Shown here one piece after another: positions 24,568 through 39,500 of a stretch of DNA of 64,000 nucleotides. Under the pieces are notes generated by a model, which made no database searches, was not told where the DNA came from, and worked only from the letters and a program-made list of their open reading frames with translations. Made by a program: the position numbers and the translations under genes. This DNA is from Phoronis australis (Eukaryota > Phoronida > Phoronidae), in assembly GCA_002633005.1 (NCBI GenBank), contig NMRA01000133.1, forward strand, positions 616,627 through 680,626, read 5' to 3'. Numbering within the stretch: position 1 is the first letter of the stretch; each line of letters opens with the position of its first letter.

Positions 24568-27500
24568 CTAAACTAATGTTTCGTGCTCACGCGAATCTTT
24601 TGCTATATATTTCCATTGTTCCCATCTGTTTTGCTGCCATTCTGATACTGAATTATTTCTTACTGGTGCCATAAGTGGTCGCTGCAGTGACGATGACGTC
24701 GACCCTGTACTACTGCGACGGCTGTCGGCGCAATTTGGAAACGAGTCTATTCGTTCGGTTCTCGGTGACCTACTTCGCGCTGGAACGGGACTCGAACCCC
24801 GTGACCTAGGAGAAGTGCCTAACAGGCAAGGCTCCTTATTGGCTGCGAGTTCATAAGACTTCCGGTGCGATGGTCGTGTTTTTTCAACACTGTAACCCCA
24901 TGACGTTTCAGAATCAGCCTTAACTGGACTGTGAATTGCACTATCTGGTGTAAGACAACCACGAATTCCACTGTCAGTGTCAGATACTAAGAATTCATCT
25001 CCTACCGTAGTAATTGTCAAATTTGGCGGGCGAAGTATGCAATGTTTTCGCGTCCTTGGTATCGTGGATTGCCTCTTTGAAGTCTTCGACTCTGAACACA
25101 GCGATGTATTGCGAATAACTTCTGTGGGATTTTTTGTGTCAAGAGAGTTGCGCTGTGTGTTGTGAGAGCCAACGTCATCGACAGAAACGTCATCCTCATT
25201 AAAATCAACATCACTTTCATTGCTGAAAATGCATAACATGTCGTTAGATAAGGGCTACAACCTATTTGAACAACACACAGCCATATTTCTCCTTGTCTGA
25301 AATCGTGACAATTAATACAGAGATTGACAAATTTATTACTACATGTAGTTTTCTGTCTCGGTTTTTCGTTCTCTGGGGGAAGTGTGCCACATAAACCACT
25401 CAAAAGGATGTATGTCCCAATATTTTCAGTCCCTAATTTCCAAGAAATTGAGAAAATAAGCATATTTCATTCATGTATGGGTTCAGAAGGAAACACCAGA
25501 CAATTTGATTTATATCGAAGAATTTTTATCTCCGCAGGTTATGAAAGAGCCAGTGATTTAAGAAGGGGTTCACTGGTCCAAAAAAGCTTAGTTTTAATGT
25601 TAAAAGTACATTTCATTCCCAATTACTATCTAAAAGATAAGTCACGAACTTTTCCAAATTTGTCTCGAAGTTCCTTCGCCAAAATAGCATTCATTTCTAA
25701 CATTAGAAAGTGAAGGGTCACTTGACAATGAATTGATGCGGCTTTTTGGAACTCATGGTACTTGCCAACGCCCTGGATGACATGTATTGAGAAGGAAATT
25801 ATTTTACAATGGTGTAGCTGGGTTTGAAACGTCATCGGTTCAGTTAAGGTGTGGAGTACGTGCGCGAACCCTGCCTAACATGTAGGGGGGCTCGAATTTT
25901 TGACAATGTGGACCTTTTATTAACAAAAAACGGGGACTAAAAAAACAGGGTACCACGTTCAGAGCTAAGAATTGTGCATTCGCGCCTTTTTAGTGGACCA
26001 TTGTCTCGCTTTCTTGGACTATTTGTTTCTCTGAGGCGGACCTTTTTGCCCATTTCGCCAAATGAGGGGGGGCTTATTCGAGCCCCCCTGGGTGCGCGCA
26101 TAGATTAAACAGGGAATGTACCATTAAGTAGGCTGGGTAAGACCATATTCAGTGGATCACATAGGTACAGAAATTTTCCAAGCATTGNNNNGGGGAAGTG
26201 TGCCACATAAACCACTCAAAAGGATGTATGTCCCAATATTTTCAGATCCTAATTTCCAAGAAATTGAGAAAATAAGCATATTTCATTCATGTATGGGTTC
26301 AGAAGGAAACACCAGACAATTTGATTTATATCGAAGAATTTTTATCTCCGCAGGTTATGAAAGAGCCAAAAATGGGTGATTTAAGAAGGGGTTCACTGTT
26401 CCAAAAAAGCTTTAGTTTTAATGTTAAAAGTACATTTCATTCCAAATTACTATCTAAAAGATAAGTCACGAACTTTTCCAAATTTGTCTCGAAGTTCCTT
26501 CGCCAAAATAGCATTGATTTCTAACATTAGGAAGTGAAGGGTCACTTGACAATGAATTGATGCGGCTTTTTGGAACTCATGGTACTTGCCAACGCCCTGG
26601 ATGACATGTATTGAGAAGGAAATCATTTTACAATGGTGTAGCTGGGTTTGAAACGTCATCGGTTCAGTTAAGGTGTGGAGTACGTGCGCGAACCCTGCCT
26701 AACATGTAGGGGGGCTCGAATTTTTGACAATGTGGACCTTTTACTAACAAAAAACGGGGACTAAAAAAACAGGGTACCACGTTCAGAGCTAAGAATTGTG
26801 CATTCGCGCCTTTTTAGTGGACCATTGTCTCGCTTTCTTGGACTATTTGTTTCTCTGAGGCGGACCTTTTTGCCCATTTCGCCAAATGAGGGGGGGCTTA
26901 TTCGAGCCCCCCTGGGTGCGCGCATAGATTAAACAGGGAATGTACCATTAAGTAGGCTGGGTAAGACCATATTCAGTGGATCACATAGGTACAGAAATTT
27001 TCCAAGCATTGTTCAATCTTCATACGAACGTGATCTACTGAAAGGCACTTTCGTTTTCATAACAACGAATTTCGTAAAACTTTTGTCCTTAGATATGTAT
27101 ATATTTCAGCTTGAGAGCACCCTATTAGTCCAGGATCTCAATTGTCTTCAAATAAGGTGGAAAAAGCGGATTGTGCATTTTTGTGAATAGTTTGTGAAAA
27201 ACCTACGTTGTCAATATGGCATAAAGAATGTCTATAAAAACCTACGTTGTCAATATGGCATAAAGAAAGTCTAGTAACAACTTGTTGATGCCGTGTATTC
27301 CACTTTTGTATGAGAGTCAATCAAGAGCAGGATACTTACGATTTTTATGAAGAAAAATCAAAATTTAACCTTCTGATGTCGTGCTATTACTTCTTTATCT
27401 ATGTAATTCTGAGTAAACGCAGCTGGAGCAAATAACAAGCACGCTCTGAACAATACCAACCAAAGCCCAACGGTCAGCGTTATGTAAAAGAAGAATACGA

Positions 27501-30500
27501 TCTGAGGAATTTTTTTGTTAACCCTTACCATATTTTATTCCTGAGGATGTAGTCGGCACATTCTGGTTCCATGTCCATCATCAGTTTGACTATTTCGTTG
27601 TATGTGTCGGCCTTGACCTAAAGGAAGAGTGACAGGTCACGTGCTTATGAAACTAGCTAATCACCGCCAGCTTGATTTAAACAATAGACTGCTGAATTTG
27701 TACTCAACTTTCATTGATTGTTTTGAGAGACGAATCCTATCATGTCTAAGTGACACACGTGTGACTTATCCACGTGCATGGTACACCGAAAGTTAAACAA
27801 GTGCGGGAAAATGTTGACAATACACCTGGGACGCGTTTTACCTGAACCAGTATTCTTGGTCCGTACATGTAGTTATTCCCGAAGAACTGTCTTGGTTCAG
27901 TGCCATCGAATGCAACTTGTAGTGTGACCCGGCGTGTGATTCCTCACTCATGAATATTTACATTCCACTGTCTATCCCGAATTAATTAGTTATTCGTACA
28001 AAGAAAATGTCTGTGTGCTGAAGGACGTGTTGGTAACAGTGTTACATTAATACGATGTCCTTTAGTTAATGAACTGAATGTTAACCTACAACAGCTTCTT
28101 TTCATGTTGTAAATAAGCAAATCGTATGGATATTGAAATTTGTCTTCACATCTCACACAATATTTCACTTGTGATCAACTTACATCAAACAACTCCTCTC
28201 GCATGTCGATCATATCTTTTACGACCTCGATGACGTCACGTCTGTCTTCTGCACGTTCCACAGTTTCTACCTGGAAGTCCACTCCACTTTTGGCCTTGTG
28301 AAGAAGATTTGGTCCAAATAATGTGGCGAGATTATGTGAATCCATTTTATTTCCAGGTGTCTGAAATAGAACTCCGTATTTAATAATGTAAACTTTAATT
28401 TGTTATTAATTTTCGATGAACCAGCTAATATGTGGAGTCTTCGCCGGTAGTGTTAGGTTTGAACAGAGATAAGTTATTAGATCTGCAAACGGAGCTGCAG
28501 GTGAGATGGACAGCATAAGGGAGACGTTGCCTCAAAGTGTTGGTGCCTGTATCATTTGCAGGTATACTTTAATTCCAAATATCTGTTTTTATTTATTTGG
28601 TATGGTTGTACTGGAAATGTATAAACGTGTGAGCTGCAGAAACACTGAGCATCATCGTGTTGTATTAGCCTACTTTCCATCCCTTAAGTTGACAAACTGA
28701 GCAATACAGGCATTTAGCTACGAACCTCAACTCCACTTTCATCACAGCTGTCACTGGAATGTTCTACCACGACTGAGAGAAAACTAAGTAAAGACCACAA
28801 GGTGTCTCTGTTTGGAGGCGGAAGTAGAGATATCAAACATTGCATTGCGGCTGTCTGCTGGTGTAGATCGGTGATTTCTGAAAGAATATTTGTTTTTATA
28901 GTGCTTTGGTTGATACTATCAGGCTAAAAAGCATAGTTGGTATTTTGATAATCGAGTCGTTGGTGTTGTATTATTTTAGTAGCTCAGTTTTTCAAAACAG
29001 AAAAAATGTACTTCAGAGACGATTAAAAATGATGCGGCGTTCGCTTGAGACTCATCGATTGGCAAATCATGGCGTCTCATACGTTGCTTGCTCTTGCTCA
29101 CGTGCCTCTGTGCACCATTTTAAAAAACCACCAGGCGTCCGTTTCATGAAAGTGACGTAAGAGAGAATTTTGGTGTTATGCTCCACACAGCTATTTGTGA
29201 TAAATAATTAAATATCACTTGATCAAAAGTGTGAGGTATGGGACAATATGCACATAACAGATAGTTACTGGGATAATTCCTATTATTTATTTCTGGACTG
29301 TGATGCGCTCATAATTACTTGCCCAAACCTTTTTTAAGCATTTGTGAAGTAGGAGCTTGCGAAGAAATTTCTGCATCACGTCTTGAGTCACTTTTCAAGT
29401 AACAGACCCCTGACCTTGGTTGAAACTCATGAGTCCTTGCGCTCTTTAGTCGATGGGCACAGCTTCCAAAATTAGTCAGGTACAGACCAAAATCTACTAT
29501 GCTTCTTGGCCTTATCTTAAAACCTCGAATTCTATACGAGAAAACTCATTGTGAGATAGAGGACTCGGTTAATCTGAAAATGATTGGTTAACAAAGCGTT
29601 TTAGAGCTACACTCTACCCCCAACCGCGGTTTCGAGATGCGCAAATGGACGACGATGATGCAAAATGGCTCCCATATTTTTACCACGATATTCAAGGCCT
29701 TCGATTAATTATTTAAAACAAACGCTTGCACTCAATGGGGCTTCTTGCAAACGACACTGGTCTTATAAAGCGTGTCTCGAAATTTTATAGACCCTAAGCT
29801 AAAAACCTTCACGAGTTTGCGACAAGCCTGTTTATATGAAAAATGACATGGTAGTCAATGAATTTACAGAAATTGTGGCCATTAAGGAATGACAAGTGAG
29901 CCGGTGCATTTACTATACCTAACGGTGGACAAGGGGACGGAAAGGACGGTGCACAGTCAATACACTTACTTCTAGTTGCAACGAATGGACTATAGAGGTC
30001 TCTAGTGAGCAGAGGTTCCGGGAGATCGCGAAAAAATTCTTTCAACAAAGCACCAACATCATGCGGGCTGTGCTCCGCTGTTAGCCGAACATCCTTCCCT
30101 GAGTCAAATTCTTCTCGGAGCTGTTTGGTTCTCTTCTTAGAACCGCCAACCCGAAAAATTCCTAATGTTTGCAAACCTGTAAAATATTATGGCACCTATA
30201 AACCTTGTTATCGGAGTCAAAGAAAATTTTGTTCACATGCAAATTTGATATTCCAAAGCAACGTCATCGCGTTCTAATTCTTCTGTTTGAATAGAAATTC
30301 GAGACAATAAAACGCATAAAATATCCTTGACGGCTGTACGGCTTCGACGGACGAAGTTGACCACATATAACGTGTTTGATCTATGAAAAAAACGGCGCTA
30401 GAATGGAAAAAATAAGATGAATAACTAGTTTAAAGCATTTTATTTTAACTAGGATATCTTAAGTCCAGTCCACATACAGACTTACTCTAGAACAACTTGC

Positions 30501-33500
30501 TCTGGTGCAATTTGTCCCACCTTAAGTGGAGCTTCCACACACACACATATGCGATAACTACGACAGTGCAAGGGGGAAGTTGTCGCGCTGTGCGCGTGAC
30601 AGTGAACAGTTCAATCCGATGCGAAAATGAAAACTCGTCTATGTAACCATACTGCAGCTGATAATTATTTCCGTCTTGCCCCAGGTTTGCAGCCACAAAG
30701 GGATTGGAAGTGGCGCCTGTTACCCTAGAACAAGTTACGCTACCTCGATAAGGTGGAGTAAGACGTCACAAGTGGGTCAAGTTGCACTACTTTAAGTAGG
30801 GTCTAGACAGCCCCCTAAAACCTAGCCACAACCAGTTCCAGGAGTAACTTGTTCTAGGGTCTGTGCGTGGACGGCTCTTAACCTTCTTAACTTACCGTTC
30901 ATTTTTAAATGTTGAAAGCAGCATTTAATGACATGAGGTATTTGTGGCGGCATTGCTGCAAGACTTTGTCTCCTTCTTTCCGTGTCAACCGCGACTTGTA
31001 GAGAGAGAGCTTCCACAAGACTTGGAGATCTTTCTACTCGCGGTGAACGATCGCCATCTTCGAGTAGGGAATCTCGACTGCCAGTCCTCTGGAAAATATG
31101 AAGTTCTCGAAGTAAGAGGACGGCAAACATGGATAAAAGTGTGTGTATGCACAAGAGTAACTGTTGTGTCAGGAAGTATTGGTTATAGTTCGATAACGGA
31201 ATGTGGGTAGATCGCGCATAACAATGTCACGTGACATATGAGATACTCAAATGTTTATTTAGAATATATTGGAAATATTTAATCGCAATGTCAGAAGGTC
31301 AAACAATTATTTTGAATTCCATTCAATTATTGGTTAAATCCAGAATTTATGAGCAGACCATCACGAGAGAGGCCTGGGTAGTTAACAAGGTTGTGAGTTA
31401 TAGAGTATCAACTGGAATGATCCTCGCAAAAATCTGTTGTTGTTGGCAACGCACGCATTGGTTCTGCATACATTTCATGTTATATTTATTAACCGTGAAT
31501 TTGACACTGCTTAATCATCACGCGAAAGCTACCAACGCCGGTAAGTGACGACCAGAGTCTAACATCCACTGGGAAAATATCAAGTTACAAAAGATTTTAC
31601 ACGAAATGTGAATGGAAAATTGAATCGTGTTTTACCCTAATAACAGATATTGCTAACAACCCTCAGCAACCTTCAAACGTTTGGATAAGTTTGAAAATTC
31701 TTTGCAAGTCTGCTAAATCCGCCATTGAAACCAAAGCTTCAGGCAAATATACGGCAGCAGGTAAAGACCGCTCGCCTCGAACCTCAACTCCACTTAGTGG
31801 TATAATGATGTATCTCTCAGAAATATACAAACCGTGCAATAGCACATGGCGGGACCAGTTTTTGGTAAAGTCACAAAACAGTAAGACTTTGAACACCTAT
31901 TTCATGCCAATCATTCAGATTTAATTGCAACAAGTTCACAATGGTAGTGAGTGGAATCGGTTATCTTTGTAATTAATGACTCTTATGTGCGGGTCCCATT
32001 GCGACTTAAAATGCGAAATTGCAAAGCAATGTACACATGTCCAACAAAGTGATTTAGAATTGGGAACAGAGAGATACATGACCCAACAGAGAGATCTATG
32101 TGCTGGAATGAAATTTATTTCAAGGGGAACGTTTGCGTTTATGAAAGGCCATTGAAAATGTCCAAATTTCACTAAATTCGGAACACCATATCTCAGAAAT
32201 AGCGCATCGGATTCAGATGTTGTGTTTTATACAGTGTGCTTCATAAAATTCTTAGGAATTGTTACTAAAATGTCCCATCTTTGCATGAGGAATTATAAAA
32301 AATTGAACTTTTTTCATGAAAAAGAGCTACACAGCGGCAAATTTTATCGCATTTTCTTGATTTTATTATAAATTGCCAGTTCCTAACAAAATGTCCCAGT
32401 CAAACTTAACTGAAATCGGTTGTTTCGTTGCTGCGGCGTCGTGAAAATGATCGACACAGGTGATGTTTAGTGTTGATCAAAGCTGGCGAGAAAAAGCCAG
32501 ACTCTCCCGAGTGTGTGAGAAAAACTGGCGAAGAACCGAAGAACGTTGGAGGAGTAACCTCTCTAGAATAAGCATTTGGGAACGAAATCGGCACAACAAA
32601 ACTTGCTTTCCTAAATGACAAAATGTGCTTTGAAAACTTGATAATCCATGCGGTGGTTTGGGGGAACTATTTCCAAAACACTGTGTTGTTAGACATTGCG
32701 CCTAAGATCGCGTGGTTCAACATCCGGGAAAGCCGAGCGCCTGGCATGGCAGAGTTTGCAAAAGCAAAAAAAAAACAAACTTGCGCAAGAAAATCACAAG
32801 CATTTTGATGAATTACTGTTAAAGTGTTGTCCGAGATAAATTCGTGTAATTCCATTTGTCTGTGCGCATTTTATTTATGCTTCATTGCCACCCATTACGT
32901 CACCTTAAGTAACCAATAGAAACTAAACGAGCAAATGACGTACTTCCTTCTATTTCTACTTACATTATCAACCGACTTTTCAGATGGGTCATCCTTATCC
33001 AACGAGCAAACTGAATCACAACTGGGACGTCTGAAAATGGAAGAGAGATTTTTTAGAAATTTTGTGAAGAATTTCACCCTGTATAAATGTACGACAAAAC
33101 GGAAATGGTAAGAATTCGTGAATGGTCAAAACCTTCAGTATCAGCATTAAGAAATTGTCGTAAATTGTTAACTCCAGGTTACTAGTCTTCAGTAGCTTTT
33201 CTTCTCCGACTGCTTGTCCATATTTCAGAGCTTCAATCTGAACCAACTTCATTACAATAACATAAATGGCAGCGTGCGCTATTCACTCAGTAACGATCAC
33301 AACAACAAAATTTAAAATCATGTCTTGACCAACGCTTGACAACACGTTCTGTTTAGTTTATTTTCAATATTACCTATATCCTTCTTTTTTCGTATTCCCA
33401 GACTCCACGTCCGTGCGTTCTTTAAGAAAGGACAAACGCCTGCGCTTAAGGACTGTATCGTTGGAAATGCACCTCCATAGTGGAATTCCAAAGACGTAAC

Positions 33501-36500
33501 CGGAAGTGCAGGCAGACGCTAAAACAAGCATAAACGGCAGAATTGCATGTTGATGCTTTACCTCCCTTTAACGTTGGATGACTGAGTTGGCATAGCAACG
33601 ATCGTGCATATGTAGGCCTACAGTCTGAACAACCGGGCACTTAAAAAAGTGTAGGTCCAAACAAACGACGTATAATTTTAAGGTGACGTGCATGAAGAGA
33701 GAACTGTGAAGGTGGTACTCTCTCGTAGATATTGCGTGAATGCCAATGCCAAGGTCGTGATCAGAAACACAGAACGTTGCAATATCAAGTCATTATGAAT
33801 TAGTGTTAGTAAGAAATCTATGAAGCTGCCGAAATTGTGTTTTCGGTCACAAAGAGCGTACATGAACATTGGTTTGCATGGATTAACGTTAAAGTATATA
33901 AAACACACGAAGTGTCAAAAGTTGTGTTCCTAGGCATACATTTCATTGCCCAGATGTAACTGGACAATGGCCATTTCCTTGACATTAGCCAACAAGGCGG
34001 CAGTTATAGAAAGTCCGTGTGTCAATATTTTAAGCTTTATTGGTTTTCAACTATGGCACGTCTGTGATATATGGTTTTTAAAAGTCACAGATATTAGATA
34101 CATCATCGGTGTTAAAAACTATACAATGCCTGGAAAAGATCAAGTCTCGTGAAGACGCGTGAATAGCACATCTTGCCAGAACTAAGGAATTAGACAATCA
34201 ATCTCTCTCGTTTTTGACAGACAACCAAGTCAACAACTTCTTTTGATTGTTGGGGGACTACAAATATGTCAATCATTTTTCTCATTTTCAATTATAGAAG
34301 GACCCCTATAATTATTTGAACCAGTATAAACGAAACCTCTACACTGCAATATCCAGGTGGCACAGTGCGTTTAAACACAAATAACTATACACAATGGCTA
34401 TTCGGTCTATTTCATATTCTTTAGAGTATAACGAACCAAATAACAAACCTGAACTAAGCTTAAGTGTTCACAATTTTTGTGCCATTGGAAAAATAGCTAA
34501 AAACTGAAAGTTGTTTATTTGAAGTTATTATAGATTCCACGCAAAAGAAAAATTGTGCAGTCATTATTTAAATTTCTTTCTTAAAAACTATAGTAAGTTG
34601 AAGAATTTCACATATAGCTAGCGATTGATCATGGAGTTTTAATTAGCCATAACAAATTATACCTTAGTATAGCTATGCGAGAAAAGACGTTGCCTACGCA
34701 TGGAGTTAAGGTGATCGATTGTAAATCGTTACAACACAGTTGCGCTGAATAAGTTTGGCATAAATCAATCGTATCTTTTCTTCACGATAACCAATAACTC
34801 GGCTGATTAACTAGATTACACACAACTGGTCTATTTTGACACTTGCTAGTCATTAAATCATCGAGGTCATTCATTGATTTCTAAACAAAAACTGGGTGTT
34901 TTACATGTATATGCCAGCTTTGCTGTTTTGGAAAAAGGCGTCAGTTTGTACACATTTAGAGGTCACGTGGTCGCACACTGTCTCGACCTCCCATTTGATC
35001 TTGTTCAAGTAAAAACGAGAACAGGAACAGAACAAACGTAGCTCATTCGGTTCTACAATAAACTTAGGAATAAATACAAAATCATCTGTCTACCCTACCT
35101 TTATTTTCTTTGTCTTTTCCTTTATCTTTGAAGTTGTCTTTAATATTATCTAAAAGTCCAGCCAAGTTAGTTGTATTTGAGCGTTTTCTTGAGATTGAGA
35201 AAATTCGCTTGCTCCGTTTGGAAAACCCATCTCCTGCAAGAAAAATGTTTAGAATGTTCCTTACAGTGATAAGCTAGAAAGAGGGAAACGTTCTACAGCT
35301 TAATCCATCTACGTGAGCTTTAAGTTAACTTCTGATCTCAACGGACTCATCGTTTAAGTTTGCAGTTTTCGTATATTTTCTCATGAAACTTATTTCTGTT
35401 CGAAGGCGAAGAGAGATTATTTTGTTCATCCCGATATGAAAATTATTTGTTGACTGGTAGTCAGTGAAATGTTCTACCCTGTTATCGTGGAAAGTTAAGT
35501 TAAGTTTCTTACACTTCTTTTAATTCCACATTCACCGCCAAGCCACCGTGCACTTACCTTTAGGAACAGTGACGTTACATCCAAGTTCTATCGCTTGAAG
35601 TTTCGTCATGGCTATTTTGATGAGAAACTGCCTTTCTTTTTCAGAGAGGTCAAGCACGCTAGTGCTGCTTACGACAACCTTTTGACCTTTCGCGTTGGAC
35701 CACGTGCAGTAGCTCTGCAAAGCCAGTGGTTGAGTGTTTTCGGAATTTCAGTTGAAACAGACATGGTACAAACGTATTATACCTGCACGAGATGGTTAAT
35801 TTTCTGATCTTACAAGTAATCTATTTTAGTGCTCTGTTACGGGACTCCGTGAAACTTTGTCGGCCTTACCACCTTCCCATTCATAACAGACATACTTTTT
35901 CGGACACAGGTAGAAAAACGGTTAAAAATGTGACAATTTTCTTCAATGAAACCCCTCACGGGTGGGCGCTAACATCTTTCGGTACCCCTGCAGGGCAGCA
36001 TGAAGGTTATTCAGATAATCTGGGATCTGTTTCTTGAAGAACCTAATGTCTTTTGACTTCCGGTTTAAGATCAGTCTACGGATGGCTTAGCCAGTTTCAC
36101 GAACATCGGGCTAAGCATGAAAGCGAGAAAAAAATCTGACTATAACTCGAAATCAAGAGACAAAAATTCTCACTTTTCAAACGTAAGCCAAGTTTCTGAA
36201 ACCGTGAAGTTATGCTGTAAAAATCCTTTTTGTTATCGTTTCATTTTTAAAACAGTGTTCTTTTGTGAGACACTTGTAATTTTCATTTGCCATGTATTTT
36301 CTTGTATATTTCTTGTATTTCCTGTACTTGTTTCAGCTCATTAAAAAAGTAAACGGTAAGGATTATCGCCGCCCGGGTCGGAAGATATTAACTGTTACCA
36401 CCAATTTCGTGTCGCCCTTCCTTGGTCGCCGCCAGTTTTGTGACACCGCAACGCTCGCCGGTCGCCACCCCTTCCAAACCGTCACCAATGTTTGTCGCTG

Positions 36501-39500
36501 CCCGGTCACTTCCGTCGTCTCTCCATTCAGTGCAGCCTACCCCCTTCCCGTTTCTTCCACCCCGAACAAACCACTGATAACAGCTTATAGCGTATAACCA
36601 CATTATCAAGAATAGCCACTGAACACTTAAATGTCTAGGTTATGATCATTTGTTTATAATAATTTCGAGGAAATCAGGGGGTTAAATAAAGGGTACACTT
36701 CCTTTTCGAGTACTTGACATAGAAGCTACTGACATGCGTATCTTTTGTCCATTACCTTTTGATTCCAAGGCTTGGGAGATGACGTCTGCTTCGCTTTGCT
36801 TTTGCGGATTTTCGGTAGTATGCGACGCCCGCTCACTGGAGATTTGGAAGCTTTCTGCATTGCTGAAAGATAATAATTCCGATTCATGGAGCTGAGTGGT
36901 CTCCGTAAGTCTAGTAAGGTAGAATGTAATTGTATACTCTCGTTGGGAAATTCAACTTTTACCAATTAAATAAAGTCTTGTACTCGAATTAAATCTGGTC
37001 TGCTGGACAGTACCCCGAAAACTGAACTCCTTGAACTTGAGACTATTGTCCAGCAGAACAAATTTAATTCGAGTACAACGAACTTTCCTGGATGGATCAA
37101 CAACTACATTTTATTATTAATAAGTAAAGACTTGTAACAAGAGCGTTTCGGACGAAAAAAAAATAATACGATTAGTTCTTGCCTTTGCCCGAGTCATTTT
37201 GAAACCTCCACCTTAACGCTGACACAAGGTGGCGCTGGGTAAAAGACAGGATACCGAGCAATTTCAGGTGGCATAAGGTGATTTTTTTCTTTAAAATGAG
37301 CGATAAACAAACGGATATCCCAGCACCGCATCAATTTTCAACAAAAAACATACTACAACCAGTTATGCTATTTTGGCTTCATTAAAACATTGTGCTCGGT
37401 GAAGGGTTAAACATCTGCGTACAATACTATACAACTTGTAGTGATTTGAACCTCTGCAAAATAGCAAATGTAATGGAAACAAAAATATTCTTAAACCACT
37501 AATGTCAGTTAACGGATATGAAATGTCCGCTTTAGTGTGTTAATACGGCAATTAAAACGTGAATCAAAATATGCGCCGTTTTTCCAAAACCGAAACGTTC
37601 ATTTTTATTGACAAGTACGTCAAGGTAAAGCATTGGAGAGTCTATGAAGAAGACATTGCCGCCACTGGCACTAAATTTACCAGCTAATATATTATAGTGC
37701 AAGCAGGTGTAATTCATTATGAGGCGAGTTGAAATGTTTATCATTTTTCTGCGGTGTTTGTACGCGAGTTCATATCGGCGTGGCGAAATGCGGCACGCGT
37801 GAGAACAGATTTTCACATCAACTGGAGTACAGATAACCAAACCGCAAGGTGGAGGGAGGGAGGCGGGGGGGGGGGGGGGGNAGAGAGGCAGGAAGGGAAA
37901 TAAGGGGATGTTATTTCACCATCTTGCCGAACTGGGCAAATCGTCAGAATCACCCCACATCCGTTTGACGGCTAGAGAACTTTATGACGCCACCGTCCAG
38001 GTTAATCGCTTTCAGTCTCCCCTGAATCTAATTTTGTTTTACAGTTGTAGAGTAGTATTTAAGTTACACGTACATCGTAACGACCATTTAGAAATCAGTT
38101 AAACCAAATGCATACAATACCAATGACAATTCGCCAGTACCTTGCAAACCGTAATAAAAATTCCCCAGACCTTTAATACAAGAGTTAGATCGTACACATT
38201 TACCGTGTGTTGCTGCGTTCAATCATTTTGTGATATTCGACTTTAAATAACTGCATTGTAAACACACTGGTACAAAAAACAGCATGCATGCTGGTCCACA
38301 CAGCGACTACCTCGAGGAGCCCAATCTGCACGACAATCAATAGTTGTGTTTTCTTATCTCGCCCGTTTTTATACCAGTGACACAAGGGAAAATACTGACG
38401 GGAGTAACAGTCGTGACTCGGGTCAATGAAAAGTCGAGGGTCATTGAATAAAAAGTCTGCAGTGCAATTTATTGAAAAAATAGCCCTGGGCCAAGTCAAC
38501 CACATGCCCGGCGCTAATATTTGCTCAAGGTTTGCAAACAGTCGTCTTTGTTCAGACTTCTACACTGCCTAGAGCATTCTGATGAGAGACAGACACCAGT
38601 CTTTAATTAATAATTACTATTTTCATTGTAACAATTTCAAGTTTTATTTTTCGGCACGCAAAATGCTGAACTAAAAAATACAAAGATCCAGTCTTTTTCG
38701 TGTAATGCGCCAGTTTTGGATTACTGAAGAATTATGGTTGATCACATGACTGATCACATGCCTGAATTTCTCACATGCATGTATATTGTTCGCCTCTGTA
38801 GGTAAATTAGATGCTACGAACATATCCGAGGTGTTCCGGGTGACCCTAGCCTATCAAAACTAGTGAAGTGCTTTTTCGCTAAAACAGATTTCATTCAATT
38901 AAATTAATTAGTTGTATTATTGAGATGCGCATCCTCTAGCACCATTTAATGGGAGTAACGTACACGAGGAACTTGTAAAGAGGGTCAGCCAATGTGGCCC
39001 CAAGATATCCGGGTTGGCCCTCCGTGTCTAAGAAAGTCAATGATGAAAATAATCGCAAGCCACTTAAGAATCAATTTGTGAGCGAGATCCTTCCTACAGC
39101 CACAGTGCGAACCCATCATCATTATGCAACAAAGTGGTACTAGAGCGGCCTCATGTCATTCACGCATCTCACAATCATGAACAGCAAAGGTGTACAGCAG
39201 GATACGACGCTTGGCCAGTTTTCTAAGCGCACTGGAAAAAATGGGAAACGCGCTCCACCCTTCACTGCACTCGCATTACCACTGATGCTAGGGCGCACCA
39301 GCCATGCTGGGACCATGAGATTGACTTGTAATATCAGATTAATTCATAAAAGCGAATACTTTCAATGTGGAATCCAATGTTCTCATCGGTTTGTGCGTGT
39401 ACGCAAATGACGGTCGTTTCTTTGATTCAAAACCACTTCCGGTTGGATAGTGAAAGCGGTGTATGGTGGCAAGGGCGACCTTGAAAAACAATGTTGCCTT

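Noticed and set aside
24775-24850. tRNA-like T-arm (GGTTCGAGTCCCG on minus)
   Set aside because: No matching acceptor stem or D-arm; the stretch is coding within the last RhoGAP exon ([15 protein letters not shown]).
31663-31896. Minus-strand open frame ([20 protein letters not shown]...) within a RhoGAP intron
   Set aside because: Exons on both sides already join in phase and no family match is recognised; an alternative exon cannot be excluded.
33016-33252. Minus-strand open frame next to RhoGAP exon 6
   Set aside because: Exons 5 and 6 join directly in phase (GYR|RPSCD); this frame has no similarity to the family.
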